Below, piece by piece: positions 19,791 to 32,257 of a stretch of DNA of 64,000 nt (its first letter is position 1; the number at the start of each line of letters is the position of its first letter). The stretch covers positions 91,695,471 through 91,759,470 of the forward strand of contig CM076850.1 in the NCBI GenBank assembly GCA_039519185.1, read 5' to 3'. This DNA is from Astragalus membranaceus. Its lineage: Eukaryota > Streptophyta > Magnoliopsida > Fabales > Fabaceae. The position numbers were made by a program, and so were the translations under genes. A model generated the notes under the pieces. That model was not told the origin of the DNA and did no database searches. It saw only the letters and a list, made by a program, of their open reading frames with translations.

Positions 19791-20394
19791 ATGTAATTAC
19801 CAACTATTTTGCCAACAAAAGTTAGTCAAGTTGGTAAGGACTTAGATCATATCTCAAAAGATGTAAGTTCAAATTTTACTGCTGATGTGAGGACTTCGTT
19901 GGTGAGTAATATATAAGTACCTCTATAGCACTCAAAAAGCCTTGGGACTTTTTTAGTCGTGGTGGACCCCGAGGCCCAACTCACTTAAATTTTTTGTAAC
20001 AAAAAAATTACTAACTTTTTCATTCTAGTCTACTAATAGTCTCTTCGTTAGTCAGATATGCTAATGTGTCAAACAAAAATCTTATTTGACTCTACCACAT
20101 ATATTTTATTATTTTTATTTATTTTGACATTGCTCACCCGGAGGGAACAAGTTGGATAAATTCTCAAAATGATTAATACTGTTAATTTGAGAATTTATCC
20201 AACTTGTCCCACCACATGAGTAATGGTAAGATTTTTGTTTCAACATCTAGCTAATAGATAGACAAACATGAGGACGAGAATTAAAAAGTTTGTTTTTAGA
20301 GGTTTATATAAATAAAAAGAAAATTGTAAGGACTAAAACTGAATGATCTCATATCTTATTGGACAAAACTTAGATGTTGTTTCATAGGTGTGAT
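19791..20394. other. Non-coding stretch containing a hairpin MITE
   Basis: No gene is visible. The only structure is the inverted-repeat element at about 20045-20280, annotated separately. Confidence 0.5.
20045..20280. mobile_element. MITE-like inverted repeat with perfect 22-bp hairpin core
   Basis: The core ACAAGTTGGATAAATTCTC.. (20147-20168) and its exact reverse complement (20186-20207) are separated by 17 bases. Arms continue outward with CATTGCTCA/TGAGTAATG and an AACAAAAATCTTA pair. The element has no coding sequence, and family and target duplication are not determined. Confidence 0.65.
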
Positions 20395-20600
20395 TGGTGT
20401 TGTTTTTCAATCACATCATGACACTGTTGAAAATCAATTCCAAACCAGTATTAGAATTCTCCGGTCTGATTCAGGTGGTGAATATATGTCTCATGAGTTT
20501 CAGGAGTTCTTAGTATACTGTCTCAACGATCTTGTCCCAATACCCCTCAGCAAAATGGTGTTGCAGAACGTAAAAACTAACATAAGAAAATATTGAACAA
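20395..20600 (+). pseudogene. Ty1/copia integrase fragment
   Basis: A short frame contains ILRSDSGGEYMSHEFQEF, a hallmark of the copia integrase core around its second catalytic Asp. It is followed, after frame decay, by a remnant of the QQNGVAER region near 20550-20580. Both ends are lost. It is not linked in frame to the copia element that starts near 21240. Confidence 0.8.
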
Positions 20601-21240
20601 GATTTTCCTTCTTTAATCATTAGAAAATTCACATTCGAAGCTCAAAGTAATAAAAATTTGGAAAAACTAACATGTCTTCCACAGATTAGTCCATATTAAC
20701 ATCAAAGGGTAGTTGTTTGGGGAAACAAAGAAATTGCAACAACAATATTTGGATCGGAAATCATCTTTTATCCCTTGGATATACTATTTCTACTTTAAAC
20801 ATCAATCCTCAACTCTCATTTTTGGCCCAATATATAAACAGTAGTTGGAGCAAAATGTATTTCCAGCGATGAAAAGGAGTGATGTTACCCATAAGGAGAA
20901 AAAGCACGACCAAATAAAAAGAAGAAAAAAATGAAACAAACACTATAAATCATATGCAAGCAAAAGTGAAATATCTACAAAGACATATATTGTAATATTG
21001 ATGAGATACTAATCAAAAGTGAAAGTTTGTTTGAAGCAAGGGAGCAAGAACCGTAGACAGACAGGACTCTCGTCAGCATTGTTCTAGAAATGAGAACCTT
21101 ACTGTATATGATGCAAGATCGGGAATAACACAAAAAGCAGTCATCGTATATGCAACAAGGAAAGCAAAAATATATGAAAATTAAAAATAAAGTCTTGAGT
21201 CACCTGTGAACCACATTTTGATCCAGAAGATACTTCAAAC
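20601..21240. other. Intergenic, AT-rich, nothing recognised
   Basis: No frame, RNA gene or repeat structure is visible beyond ordinary AT-rich sequence. Confidence 0.4.
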
Positions 21241-21244
21241 CATG

Positions 21245-21526
21245 CCGAATTTGTCTTGTATAGGCAGATACTTGGGTATCTCGAAGAGTATACCTCTCAT
21301 AGAGGTTAATAGATAAGTAGAATATGAAAGGTTGACACCTAATTCAATATGATATGAAAGGCCAAAAGTTAATTCAATAGAATATGAAATTAATTCAATA
21401 GAATATGAATGACAACACTCCTTGTATAAATAGAGCCTTAAATAGAGCCTTGTGCTCACTTCCAAATCAATGAAAACAGAATATGAAATTCTCTGAATCA
21501 GTGTTAGTTAGAACTCTCTAAATCTA
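21245..21526 (+). repeat. Copia LTR, 3' portion
   Basis: This directly precedes a primer site (ATGGTATCAG near 21528) and a copia gag. A TATA box GTATAAATAGAGCC lies near 21424, and repeated AATTCAATAGAATATGAA units lie at 21370-21410. The left border cannot be fixed because there is no second copy. Confidence 0.6.
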
Positions 21527-24500
21527 TCATGGTATCAGTAAGCCAGAAACGACTTTCATCGCGCCACCACTGTGGCCGTCGTTCCTGATCGCAACCAGTC
21601 GTCGCATCACTGCTTCGTCTTCGTTTCTGTTTAGCGCATTGTTTGATCTTCTCGATCGTCACCTCAGTTCGTTTATCTTCCTCAATCGTCTTCAAGCTTT
21701 CTTCTACTTTCATCAATGGCGTCGTCATCTTCACCATCTACGAACCTACAGTCGCTCAAACCGTTCAAATCTTTTCAATATCAGGTATCAGAGAAGTTAA
21801 TCGGTGATAATCTTCCTCTCTAGCTCCAACAAGTGGAACCGGTTCTGCGTGAACATAAACTCCATCGTTTTTGCGTTTCTCCAGAAGTTCTGACGCGTTA
21901 CTTAACTGATGCTGATCGTCTTGCTGAAATTGAGAATCCTGCATATGTTGAATGGGAACTGCAGGATCAATTGCTACTTGCGTGGCTTCAGTCCTCATTA
22001 TCACCTTCAATTCTCGCCAAGGTAATCGGATGTCGCTACACGTTCCAGCTTTGGGACAAAATTCATCAACATTCGCACGCGAAGACAAAAGCGCAAGCAC
22101 GACAGCTTCGTGCTGAGTTGCATAACACGGAGAAAGGTGAACGTTCAATAACTGAATTCTTCGCGCGTCTTAAAACGATTACTGATGCATTACTCTCTAT
22201 TGGTGAAACTATTTCTTTGCAAGAACAGTATGATGTTGTTCTTCAAGACTTGCCTGAAGAATATGAATCTATTACTACACTTTTGTCCACAAAATCTGAG
22301 TGGTTTGAATTTGAGGAACTTGAGGCACTATTACTTGCACGTGAGAGCAGAATTGCCAAGCAAACTGATGCTGCTACTGCTGTTGCTTCCTTGAATCTGT
22401 CACAGGCAATTTCTAAGACGGAATCTCAACCTAAATCTATTGATGACACTGCTGTTACTGGTGATACTATACCACAGGCTCAATTCACTGCATCTAGAGG
22501 TAATTTCCGTGGAGGTAGAGGTGGCAGATTTGGTCGTGGTGGCCGTGGACGTGGTCGCAGCAATGTCCAATGTCAAGTTTGCTCTAGGTTTAGCCACGAT
22601 GCGTCTGTTAGCTACCACATATACACACCTCAGTTTGTTGCTCCTGCAATGGCCCCTAATTTTGGCAATCCCTATCAATATGTGCTCCCTAGCTATGTTC
22701 CTCCTGCTGCTAATGCTACTGTCAGTATCCTGGTGTTGCTGTTGCAGCACCACCTACTGCTCATGCTACTATGTGGCCTCAGCAAGCTGTGGTGCCTCAA
22801 CAGGCTCTCATTCAACCTATGGTTCCTCAAGCATTTGCTGTTCAAGCTGCTCCAACATTTACTGCTAGCAATCTGACTGGTGATACAGCTGCTTCTCACC
22901 ATATGTCCGTCCCTTCCCCTTTTGATCCCAAACGTACTCTCCATTTTAAAAATATTTTATATATTCCTCAACTCACCAAAAATTTACTTAGCATTAAACG
23001 TTTCAATACTGATAACAATGCCTTTTTCCAATTTCACTCCTCTCATTGTTTTGCTAAATCTCAGGATGATGGAGCAACTCTTCTTTGTGGCAAAGACACC
23101 TCTGATGGACTCTACCATATCCTAGGACCTTCCTCTGCAGTAGCAACTCCTCTTGTCAATTCAATCATTCCTCAAGTCATACCTCAAGCAAATGTCTCTG
23201 TTTCTGCTCCTATACAAAATGTAACCACACACATTTTCTCCACTAGTTCTCATTGGCATAACCGTTTAGGTCATCCAAACACTCATGTACAATAAACCTA
23301 TTATCAATAAAAATAAGATTGACTTTTGTGTTGCTTGTTGCATGGGTAAACATCACAAATTGCCCTCTCAACCCTCTACTACTGTGTACTCTCATCCCCT
23401 TGAGTTAATATTCTGTGATCTATGGGGGCCTGCACCTATGGTGTCCTCCTTGGGTTACAAATATTATATCTCCTTTGTAGATGCCTTTAGCCGTTATACC
23501 TGGATTTATTTTCTTAAAGTCAAATCTGATGCTCTTTCTATCTTCACACAGTTTCAAAAACTTGTTGAAAACCAATTTAACTGTAAGATAAAAGCTGTCC
23601 AATCTGATTGGGGAGGAAAATTCCGCCCTTTCAGTCAATATCTTGCTTCTATAGGTGTGGTCCATCGTCTAATTTGCCCTCACACTCACCATCAAAATGG
23701 GGTAATAGAGAGAAAACATAGACACATTGTTGACATGGGTCTCTCTCTATTATCTCAAGCCTCCTTACCTTTATCCTTTTGGGATCACTCTTTCCATACC
23801 TCTGTTTACCTTATAAATAGGCTTCCATCTCCTCACCAAAACCATTCCATTCCTTATACTACCCTTTATCAAAAACCTCCCGATTTCAGCTTTCTTAAGG
23901 TCTTTGGTTGCTCTTGTTTCCCTTTACTTAGGCCCTATCACAACCAACAATTTCAATTCCGCTCTGCAGAGTGTATTTTCTTGGGATATTCAGCAAACCA
24001 CAAGGGTTACAAGTGCCTTGATGCCACGGGAAGGTTGTTTGTCTCCAAGGATGTTATATTCAATGAGAATGCTTTTCCCTATCCTAATCTATTCCCTACT
24101 AAATTTACAAAACAATCTGCCACAGCCTGTACTTTGCAACCCTTAGGTGTTGTTCCCTTCAATACTACTCAACCAGCAACATTTCCTAATCCTACAGCAA
24201 CCTCTACCTCTCCTAACCCACCCAACTCACCATATACTACATCTCTGCCCTCAACAGTCTCTTCCACTATAAATCCAGATTCCCCTACACCCTCTATACT
24301 TTCTGCACCACAGTTACCTGCTGCCTCTCCACCACCCCTACCTACCAACACACATCCTATGATCACTAGGTCCAAAAATTGCATTGTTCAGCCTCGTATT
24401 CATCCTACACTTCTCTTAACCACAGCTGAGCCTAATTCAGTGAATCAAGCTTTGTCCTGCCCCAAATGGAAACAAGCTATGCAGAGGGAGTATGATGCTT

Positions 24501-24601
24501 TAATACAAAATGGTACTTGGAGACTTGTTCCACTTCCTGCTAGTAGAAAAGCTGTGGGCAGCAAGTGGGTTTTCCGGATCAAAGAGAATCCAGATGGTAC
24601 C

Positions 24602-25891
24602 TGTTAACAATTTGGCAAGTGTACCAAATGTCGCAAGTAATATAATTTATCGGTAAGAACCGGTCGATCCACAGGGATTGCGCGTTGACAACAATAGCAA
24701 AATTGTAAATTCGTAGATTGTAGATATTTGATAAATCGAGTAATTGGTAACAGAATACGAACGTGAATTAATAATGCGAGAAAAACGACTAGGAATCGAA
24801 TCCTCTCACCTCGCCTATCACATGAACCTCAGGTCAATTCAGGTTAATTATTCAATTTCTAGATTCACTTCATTAATTTAGGTCAAAGGCAATTCCTTGT
24901 CACAAGACCCCTATTACCCTAAGAGTTACCCTAATTCCTTAGGTGAGTCGTGCCAGAGGGTAACGCATTAAGATTAAGAATTATAATGAATTCACATAAG
25001 CTACCACATATTCCTATGATGATTACTAGCATGTGATCTAAATACCCAATTTCCAGCTACTAATTCATATCCCTATGCAATCACTAGCCTGGATCATTGC
25101 AATTATCATATGTAATTGAAAAGCGTTAAGAACATAGGTAATTAGACAAGCAAATCGAATAACAACTGAATTAACTAGATCAATGGTTCACATGATAGGG
25201 TTGGGAGATTCATCTCTCCCTAATCTAAGCAAATTAGTTACAAATCATCCTAAGAGTGGAAACCAACATAGAATAGAAAACAAACATAAAGGAAGACATT
25301 TAGAACCTTCAATCCCTTGTTCCCAAGTGGTGAGAAGGCTCCAAAATCGCACCTCCAGCTGCTCCAAAACGTGGCTCCAAATCCCAAAAACGAAGTCCTT
25401 TGCAAAATTGCTGAAACGGCTTTAAAAACCCTAATTTTTACGCACCATCGCGACGCGGCCCGTGGCCGTCGCGTCGCGACAAATGACAGAAACTTCAGGC
25501 CTCGCAAAACTGCTCCAGGTCGCGTCGCGAACCCTCCTGGTCGCGACGCGAAGAATGACAGAAAGTTCTGGCTTGTAAAAATTCCTCCAGATCGCGTCGC
25601 GAACCCTCCTGGTCGCGACGCGAAGAATGACAGAAAGTTCTGGCTTGCAAAATTCCTCCAGATTGCTGCATTTCCGGGCAAGTGTCTGGTTCGCCGAAAG
25701 ATGCCACAACCAATTAAGAGGTCTTCAAGTCCCATTTAGCTCCAAAAGTGAAGGAATAACTTACAATTGAACTTCCTACTACAATGATCTAAAACTGAAC
25801 TAAATCCCAGATAATGACTGTTATACAATAAAAAACCTGCACAATTGGTCCTAAAAATGCCTAACTTACATCATATGACTGGGAGTCAACA
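24602..25891. mobile_element. Solo LTR inside the copia RT domain
   Basis: It starts TGTTAAC and ends GTCAACA, a 7-bp inverted terminus, and is flanked by the exact 5-bp duplication GTACC (24597-24601 and 25892-25896). Deleting it with one duplicate restores the RT reading frame. Its length is 1,290 bp with no coding capacity. The start (GGCAAGTGTACC) is a widespread plant LTR sequence, but I cannot assign its lineage. It carries CpG-rich repeats at 25446-25625. Confidence 0.9.
25446..25625. repeat. TCGCGACGCG palindromic repeats in the second solo LTR
   Basis: Alternating TCGCGACGCG and CGCGTCGCGA motifs occur at least six times, embedded in a repeated unit of about 70 bp (GAATGACAGAAAGTTCTGGC). 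The motifs can pair as hairpins. Confidence 0.8.
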
Positions 25892-26305
25892 GTACCATTA
25901 ATAAGTACAAAGCTAGATTGGTAGCTAAAGGATTCAACCAAAGAGAGGGCACGGATTATTCAGAAATATTTGCTCCTGTAATAAAGCCAATTACTGTAAG
26001 AATCATCTTAACCAATCTAAAAAAAATCATATTAACCCTTGCTCTCACTCACATTAGCCTTGGACGAATACGATCGCGAGTCATGGGAACATGCATTTCA
26101 AAAACACCACGTGATGATTTGTAAGACAACACAACCTCCCTACGAATAGGCATTCCCAATTACAGAGAAAAGTTAGTGCAAACAAAACACATTACAGAGA
26201 AAAGTATTAAGCTGGAAAAAGGACATAAGACAATTACCGAAGCCATAGAGATTACTGAGTGAAAAGTCTTCGATGCCCTAGCCATATCTACAAGAACACA
26301 AGATA

Positions 26306-26432
26306 AGGGAACTAAGGTTAGGGTCTTTGTTGAAGAGCAACTCATATGGATATTTTTCCTTGAGCAAAGGGGATGGTGTTCTATTGATGAGGAATACAGC
26401 TGCTTTCAAGCACTCTCCCCAAAAAAACAGAT
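26306..26432 (-). pseudogene. Ty1/copia integrase C-terminal fragment
   Basis: On the minus strand the bases read a copia integrase tail: FWGECLKAAVFLINRTPS then KEKYPYELLF. The frame decays after about 26306. Both ends are missing and it lies opposite in strand to the neighbouring copia element, so it is an independent fragment. Confidence 0.75.
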
Positions 26433-27083
26433 TACAGATTATAGACATAACAGATTACAAACAGTATGAATTTGATCTAAAACAATAGTGAAAACAATCT
26501 TTGTACTCCAAGTAAATTAACTGCATCAAGATCAAGATACACCAAACACAATTATAAAAACTATATTGAAGTTACATACTCCAAGCGGAAAAATAACAAA
26601 ACAGCCGAAGAGAAGTTTAGGGTTTCAATCGTGAAGAGAAGATTAAAGTTGAAACTCAAAATTTGTGAAATAGTAATAGGAACAAAGAGGAAACTGAAAT
26701 ACAATTAGGTGAAGATGAAGAGAAACAGCCACAGAAACACGATGCTGACCTGAACAAAGAAGAATACAAAGACAGCTACTATTTGAAGAGAATCTACAAG
26801 AAGAATACTGAAAGGAGAAGAAGCATGAACATCAAAATAGGAAACAAACCTGAAGGAGAAGCGAAATTTGATGCGCGATTTGAAAAAGAAGAAAACCAGC
26901 ACCCTGTTTGAAGATTCGCGATGCTGATCGTGAAGAACAAAGGCAGCTACACTGTTAAGAGAACAAAAAATGCAAAAAAATATATGTGGTGTAAGTGATA
27001 TTATGGAGGAAATGGCTTAATACAATAAATGGGTCAAAAAAAATGGGCTGATTACTATGAAAAGTATAAAAATTAGAAATTAC
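26433..27083. other. Non-coding, AT-rich, possibly Helitron 3' flank
   Basis: Purine-rich plus-strand sequence (GAAGAGAA-type) with no supported gene. By position it could include the 3' end of the minus-strand Helitron, but I did not find a convincing terminal hairpin plus CTRR. Confidence 0.4.
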
Positions 27084-30000
27084 CTATTGTAGATTTTGAA
27101 AAACTTCTCTATATACAACATTAGAAGTAAAGTTGGTATAATCTTCATTATCATCAAGAATAAGCAATTTCAAACCAGCCCTAGAAGTAACACGAGAAAT
27201 CCCAACATAGAGTTGACCGTGAGAAAAAACTGGTCTTGGAAGATAAAGACCAACCTTTTTCAAAGACTGTCCCTAACTTTTGTTAATAGTCATGGCAAAT
27301 GAAAGTGCTAAGGGAAATTGTCTGCGCTGAAATTTGAAAGGTATTCTAACATCAGATGGTGTAAGAGAGAGTCTTGGAATGTAAACCTTATCACCAATAT
27401 TATTTCCTGATATGACTTTACCTTCAATAACATATTTACCAAGCCTAGTTATAATAAGTCGGGTGCCATTACACAATCCTGCTGACTGGTCAATATTTCT
27501 CAACAGCATAACAGGCACACCGATCTTTAGTGTTAAAATATGATTTGGAATACCAGAAGCAATTACGGTATTTAAAAACTCAGGAGTATGAACATCATCT
27601 GGAGAATCTATATCCGAGCTAGCCGAACATGGACTATCAAAGCTCAAATACCTCATATCATCTCCAGGAATCAATGACAATATATAATCGTTAAGAACAT
27701 CGACCAAATCATTAGTAGGTGCTAATATAGCCCTATCACTAAAAAATGATGGGTTTGTCATATTGTTCAACAACAATGGATATACCTCTTCAACAATGCT
27801 TTTGAGGGGGATCAAGAGAATGATGGAGTAGCAAATCAGATGGAATTTCAACTTCTGAATCAAAATCATTATGAAAACCCAAGACACCATCACCAATTCC
27901 AAGAACCCAGTTTGAAAAACTTCGCATTTGGTCAACATTAATAAAAGATCCACCAGTCAACAAACGCATGTTTGTCGATAAAGTAAGCACCTCACAAGAA
28001 TTCCAAAGATAAGATGAATTTATAGATGAATGAACAACTTCTTGTCTGGTCCCTTTAGGAATAACAGGCAAATTAACATACTTGAAAAGATATTTGATAG
28101 ATCGTGACTGATTACACCACTCAACATTAATATGTGCATTATACTTCAAAAGTAGTGTTTTATTGTATGGAACAACAAATCGATTGTCAGCAAAATACTT
28201 TCCGGTATGAACCAACACGCCAGAGTCTCTTCTTCTATAGACTTGATACCTGTCTTTATCAATGGTTGTACAATCCACAAACCTCTTTGGAAAATATTTG
28301 GTGCACTTACCCTTCTGCATACAGGGAGAAGACAAGTTCTGATTTCCGCAAGGACCATGAATCATACAAGAGGTAACAACTTCATATAAATCTGGTTGAG
28401 AAATTTTATCTGGTATTTCAGCACATATAACACGATCTATATCTCTAGGACGTAGATACCTCGCCTCACGACACAAGAAAACCAAAATATGAGCATGAGG
28501 CAATCCCCTTTTTTGAAATTCAATAGTATAAATAACTGTAAGGAAAAACCAAGCAAACTTAATTTAGCACTAGATATGAGTTAGAGCAAAACATGAGAGG
28601 ATAATAAGAAAAGAAAATTTACAATTACCTGCTTTAACCTTGCCAAATATATCTCCCTTCTTAATATCTTTTATCATTTGATCAAGTTTAATTTTGAAAA
28701 GCCGAGAAACCATGTCAGGCCGATCTTGAGACTTGAAACCATAGTTCTTAAAATACAAAGACAACTCAGGCCACTTATGGTTACAAGTAAATGTAATAAA
28801 TAGATCAGGATAACCAGCCCAACCACAAATTGCCATAGCATCTTGATAATTATGAAACATATAACGCGCACCTCCAACAAAACTTGAAGGAAGAACTATT
28901 CTTTTTCCAGTTGAGGCTGAATTAGATTCACCCCTTAATACTGCTTCAGCTAATCCATTATATAAATGTGCCCTTAAATCGGTTTGATGAAACCTAATCC
29001 ATTGGAGTCGGGTAGCTTCAATCATGCTATAACCATCAACCAGAAACTGTTGAAATAAGCGCCGACCAAACAGCAAAATGCAAGGTTCCAAAACCCTATG
29101 TTGGATTCGATATGCAAGCCACTCTCTAAGTGTCACATTCCCTCTTTTTATGATTTGAGATCCAGAAGAAGTACTCAACAATATATTTTCAACAAAGCCA
29201 TCTTCTCCTCGAGGAAAAAGAAGGCGATACTGCATTGGTAAATAAGAAGCACTCAACAAAGGAACTCGTTGCAAAACCCCAGATTGAGTCTGAACAACAA
29301 TATCTCTGTCACAACCAGCATTATCAAAATCACCGACAATTAATGCAGCAACTTCAGATGTAGTAGGCAAATTATATCGACGACCATCACGACCTCTCTT
29401 TCCAAGTATACGCAACTTTACATTAGGAACATCACCAGAAAATAGATATTGTTGTAGCATTCTAAAATTTTTGGCATAAGGATTGTGGAGATCTAGAGCT
29501 TGCTTAACATCAGCCGCCAAACCGGCTTTCATGGAAGTATTAGTGTCATGCATCCTACAAAATTAAGTAAGTGATTAATACTTTAACAAAAAAAAGAAGC
29601 AACTGATTGTTAGAGTTAAAAACTTTCATACCCGACAACTCGCATCCTATTAGACACTTCGTTATCAGTATCATATATATACAATTGAGCAAATTTTGGC
29701 TCGTCACCTGGAAGCGGAAGCAAATCACCCATCCGATGATAATTTTCACCATTAAGTACAAAGACTGAAGGAGCACGACCACCGTTGATTTTGGTATGCA
29801 CCTTTCCACCCAATGATGTAAATGCAAACATACTATTAAAAGACCTAAGATTATCTAGAAAAAAGTTACTTCTAGGATCTTTATTTTGAAAAAGATCATG
29901 CAATGGTTGAGGAGGATCTTCATAAGAATGGAGAACAATTCTTCCTTGTGTACAACACATTGAGAATTTTGGGTTACGGGGTTTACAGTTTTTATGGGTT

Positions 30001-30101
30001 CTCTCCTCGTACCACATAAGTGCACCACAACAATCACACGTGAAAGTAGGCTCACCAATATTCCAATAAGTAGAGGGGATACCTAAGAAAACAAATAGCA
30101 A
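27084..30101 (-). pseudogene. Helitron RepHel protein gene, internally deleted
   Basis: On the minus strand an N-terminal exon (30101-29616, CX2C and zinc-finger-like CDCCGALMW) is followed by the Helitron_like_N exon (29553-28570) and a Rep/helicase exon (28503-27084). GT-AG introns fit at about 29632-29554 and 28626-28536. The Rep HUH motif PHAHILVFL and the tyrosine motif KYLFKYVN are present. Directly after KYVN (about 28070) the frame jumps to the late helicase segment (LPVIPKGTRQ, then KNMRL-like), so helicase Walker A and B are absent. A one-base insertion near 27806 and a TAG for the CAG of TINKSQGQS at about 27273 add damage. RepHel drives rolling-circle transposition; this copy cannot. 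Confidence 0.9.
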
Positions 30102-30851
30102 GACATGTTAAAATACACCTGTAGGACAAAGAAAAAAAAACAGCGGCAACAATAGACATATCTAAAACTTGCAAGAACTACCAACCACAATACCTGATAA
30201 ACAATCATGTCCTTCATCCCCATCTAAAACGACATCATCTTCAGGTGAAGCTTGGTTATCTAGAATGGTATCATCTACAGCTGCAAAACATACAAAACAG
30301 AAGAATTGAAAAAGAAAACAAACTACATAACAAAGTCAAGAGGATAATTGGAGACCCAAAACACATAATTAATAGACACAATAGGTAGATACAAACAAAC
30401 ACACTTGGATGACCAACTCTTGGCTGAAGTAGATATTTTCCAGGAGCAAGTGATCTCTTATTTAGAAAGGAACCCAACTGAGAAACATTGGTAGAAGTAG
30501 ATAGGAAACAACCTAATAAACCCAAAGATAAAGTAACTTGTTAGATGTGTCAAATGAGGTAAATAAAGGAATGTATGAGGTGGAGTGATACAAAAAAGAA
30601 TAAACCTATAGTACTAAGGTTAGAACCTACAGGAAGAATGCCAACTATATGGAAAGGAGAAGTCATTACAAGGAAGAATCAAAGAAGAGAAAGAAGGCTT
30701 AAAAAAAGAGGAAGTAGACATATAGTAAGAGAAAAAAGAGAATGGAAGGTGGAAAAGAAAGACGTGAGAAACACATGCAAACTATATATACACCGTTGAT
30801 CCACGCCATTGAAGTACGCTCTTCCTTCACGCCATTGATGTCTCATTATGG
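30102..30851. other. Helitron upstream region and flank of next element
   Basis: A minus-strand stretch at 30271-30480 (LGCFLSTSTNVSQL, LQPRVGHP) may be a first RepHel exon but cannot be confirmed. The frame at 30575-30799 is Arg/Lys-rich without family resemblance. At 30793-30838 a 46-bp segment is an inverted near-copy of 31122-31168. Confidence 0.45.
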
Positions 30852-30860
30852 AGTTGATGA

Positions 30861-31750
30861 GGCTACGGCTTGGAGTACTAAGCCATTTGCTTAGTAATAG
30901 TTACTAAATCATTACTAGCCATTGGATTGACAAAATTTCAATGAAATTCAATCTAATGGCTAGTATTTAATAAGGGTATTTGTGTCATATCCTTTTTTTT
31001 GTGTTTTAATTACATTAAATCAATTATTAAATGTGCCTTTTTTAGGGATTATTAAAACAAAACATTTTTTTACTCATTGATTTTCTCTTCCACCATCTTC
31101 TCTCTCACAATTCCACTTCTTATTAATGGCGTAAAGGAAGAGCGTGCTTCAATGGCGTGGATCAACGGAGTCCGTTTTTTAAACACCCGTGGGCGTCTTA
31201 TTTTTTGGCGTGAGTGCGTTTTTTAGGCTTCTTTTGCGTGAAAAAATAAAGAAAGATATGTTATTCCCTGTCTAGAATTCCTCTAACCGAAGTTATGTTA
31301 TCCTTTGGTTAGAATTGGACTAACCGAAGTTATGTTATGTCCTGGCTAGAATTCCACTAACTGAAGTTATGTTATTCACTGGTTAATGTCTATTAACAAA
31401 TGTTCCGTACTTATGTGGTCTTTTTTTGTTTTCGTTGTTGCAGTACAGGGTTGTCAGCATCAGCATGAAAATCAAACCGACATGATTGAACAAAATACAG
31501 ATTTTGAATCACTGAAATTGTGTGGGATGGAAGCCGTATACTGAGAAATAACCAAAATCCATGATTAATGGGTTTCTAAAACTGTTCCTTGATTTTTGCT
31601 ATTCCTACGTTTTTTTCCGCTATTAGTGGTAGACATTTACTCCAAATCATCAAATTTTTTTAAGCCTTATTTAATTAATATAGTAAATTACCTCTATAAC
31701 CCTTTAGGAACTATTACTAAGCTACTAGCTTAGTAGTGTAAGTCACACTC
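30861..31750. mobile_element. MULE-like non-autonomous element with 9-bp duplication (copy 2)
   Basis: It is flanked by the exact 9-bp duplication AGTTGATGA (30852-30860 and 31751-31759). The ends are imperfect inverted repeats sharing ACTAAGC...GCTTAGTAATAGTT. It shares the ATTGGAT...CAATCTAATGG segment and the GGTTAG/CTAACCGAAGTTATG array (31258-31390) with the element at 18600-19790. There is no transposase inside. The 9-bp duplication supports Mutator-type mobilisation. Confidence 0.85.
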
Positions 31751-31759
31751 AGTTGATGA

Positions 31760-32257
31760 AGATGGGACTAAAATCAGTTTTTCACGGTTACTTGCGCGTA
31801 AGTTCTTTCTTTTTCATTGATAATATGTATGTACTCTTAATCACGCCAATGAAAGCACGTTTACACTATGTATAGCGCTATATAACCACTGTTGTTCACT
31901 TATGTGGTTAATAAACTATATAACGACTGATTGCCTAGTACTTATGAATCACCATAGTTCTCTGATTAGGTGGTTAGACCTCTATAACCGAAGTTATGTT
32001 TTTAGGTGGTTAGATGGTACTAACCAACGTACTGTTATTAGGTGGTTAGGACCAACTATCCAAACTTGTTAGATTCTGTGGCTAGTAGTCGACTAACCGA
32101 AATCATGTTTTTACGGTACTAACCCATGTACTGTAATTAGGTGGTTAGGACCAACTATCCAAAATTGTTAGATTCTGTGGCTAGTAGTCGACTAACCGAA
32201 GTTATGTTATTCGATGGTTAGTAACAATTAACCAATGTTTCGTACCTATGTGGTGAT
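31760..32257. repeat. GGTTAG / CTAACC array upstream of the FAR1-type fragment
   Basis: Repeated GGTGGTTAG, ACTAACCGAAGTTATGTT and CCAACTATCC units occur, including an imperfect tandem duplication of about 115 bp (32030-32110 and 32110-32200). The motif is the same as in the two MULE-like elements, so this appears to be the subterminal region of a larger family member. Confidence 0.7.

Larger units (their letters stand above)
21716..26020 (+). pseudogene. Ty1/copia gag-pol, degenerate, interrupted by a solo LTR
   Basis: Gag starts at the ATG at 21716 but has a TAG at about 21822, where Trp is expected. It continues with the copia gag domain, an RGG-rich stretch and a damaged zinc knuckle (CQVCSRFSHDASVS, last Cys lost). 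The frame shifts near 22740. Protease (DTAASHHM) and the GAG-pre-integrase motif (HWHNRLGHP) follow, then another shift near 23283. The integrase core keeps its DDE residues (FCDLWGP, VQSDWGG, NGVIERKHR). The RT start (SKWVFRIKENPDGT) is cut at 24601 by an LTR and resumes at 25897 (NKYKARLVAKGF) until about 26020, where homology stops. There is no RNase H or 3' LTR. Confidence 0.9.

Noticed and set aside
22440..22868. Leu/Val/Ala-rich alternate frame over copia gag-pol
   Set aside because: It is a shadow of the copia gene in another frame; the copia motifs are in the overlapping frames.
30575..30799. Arg/Lys-rich 74-codon frame
   Set aside because: Purine-rich low-complexity sequence without motif or promoter context.
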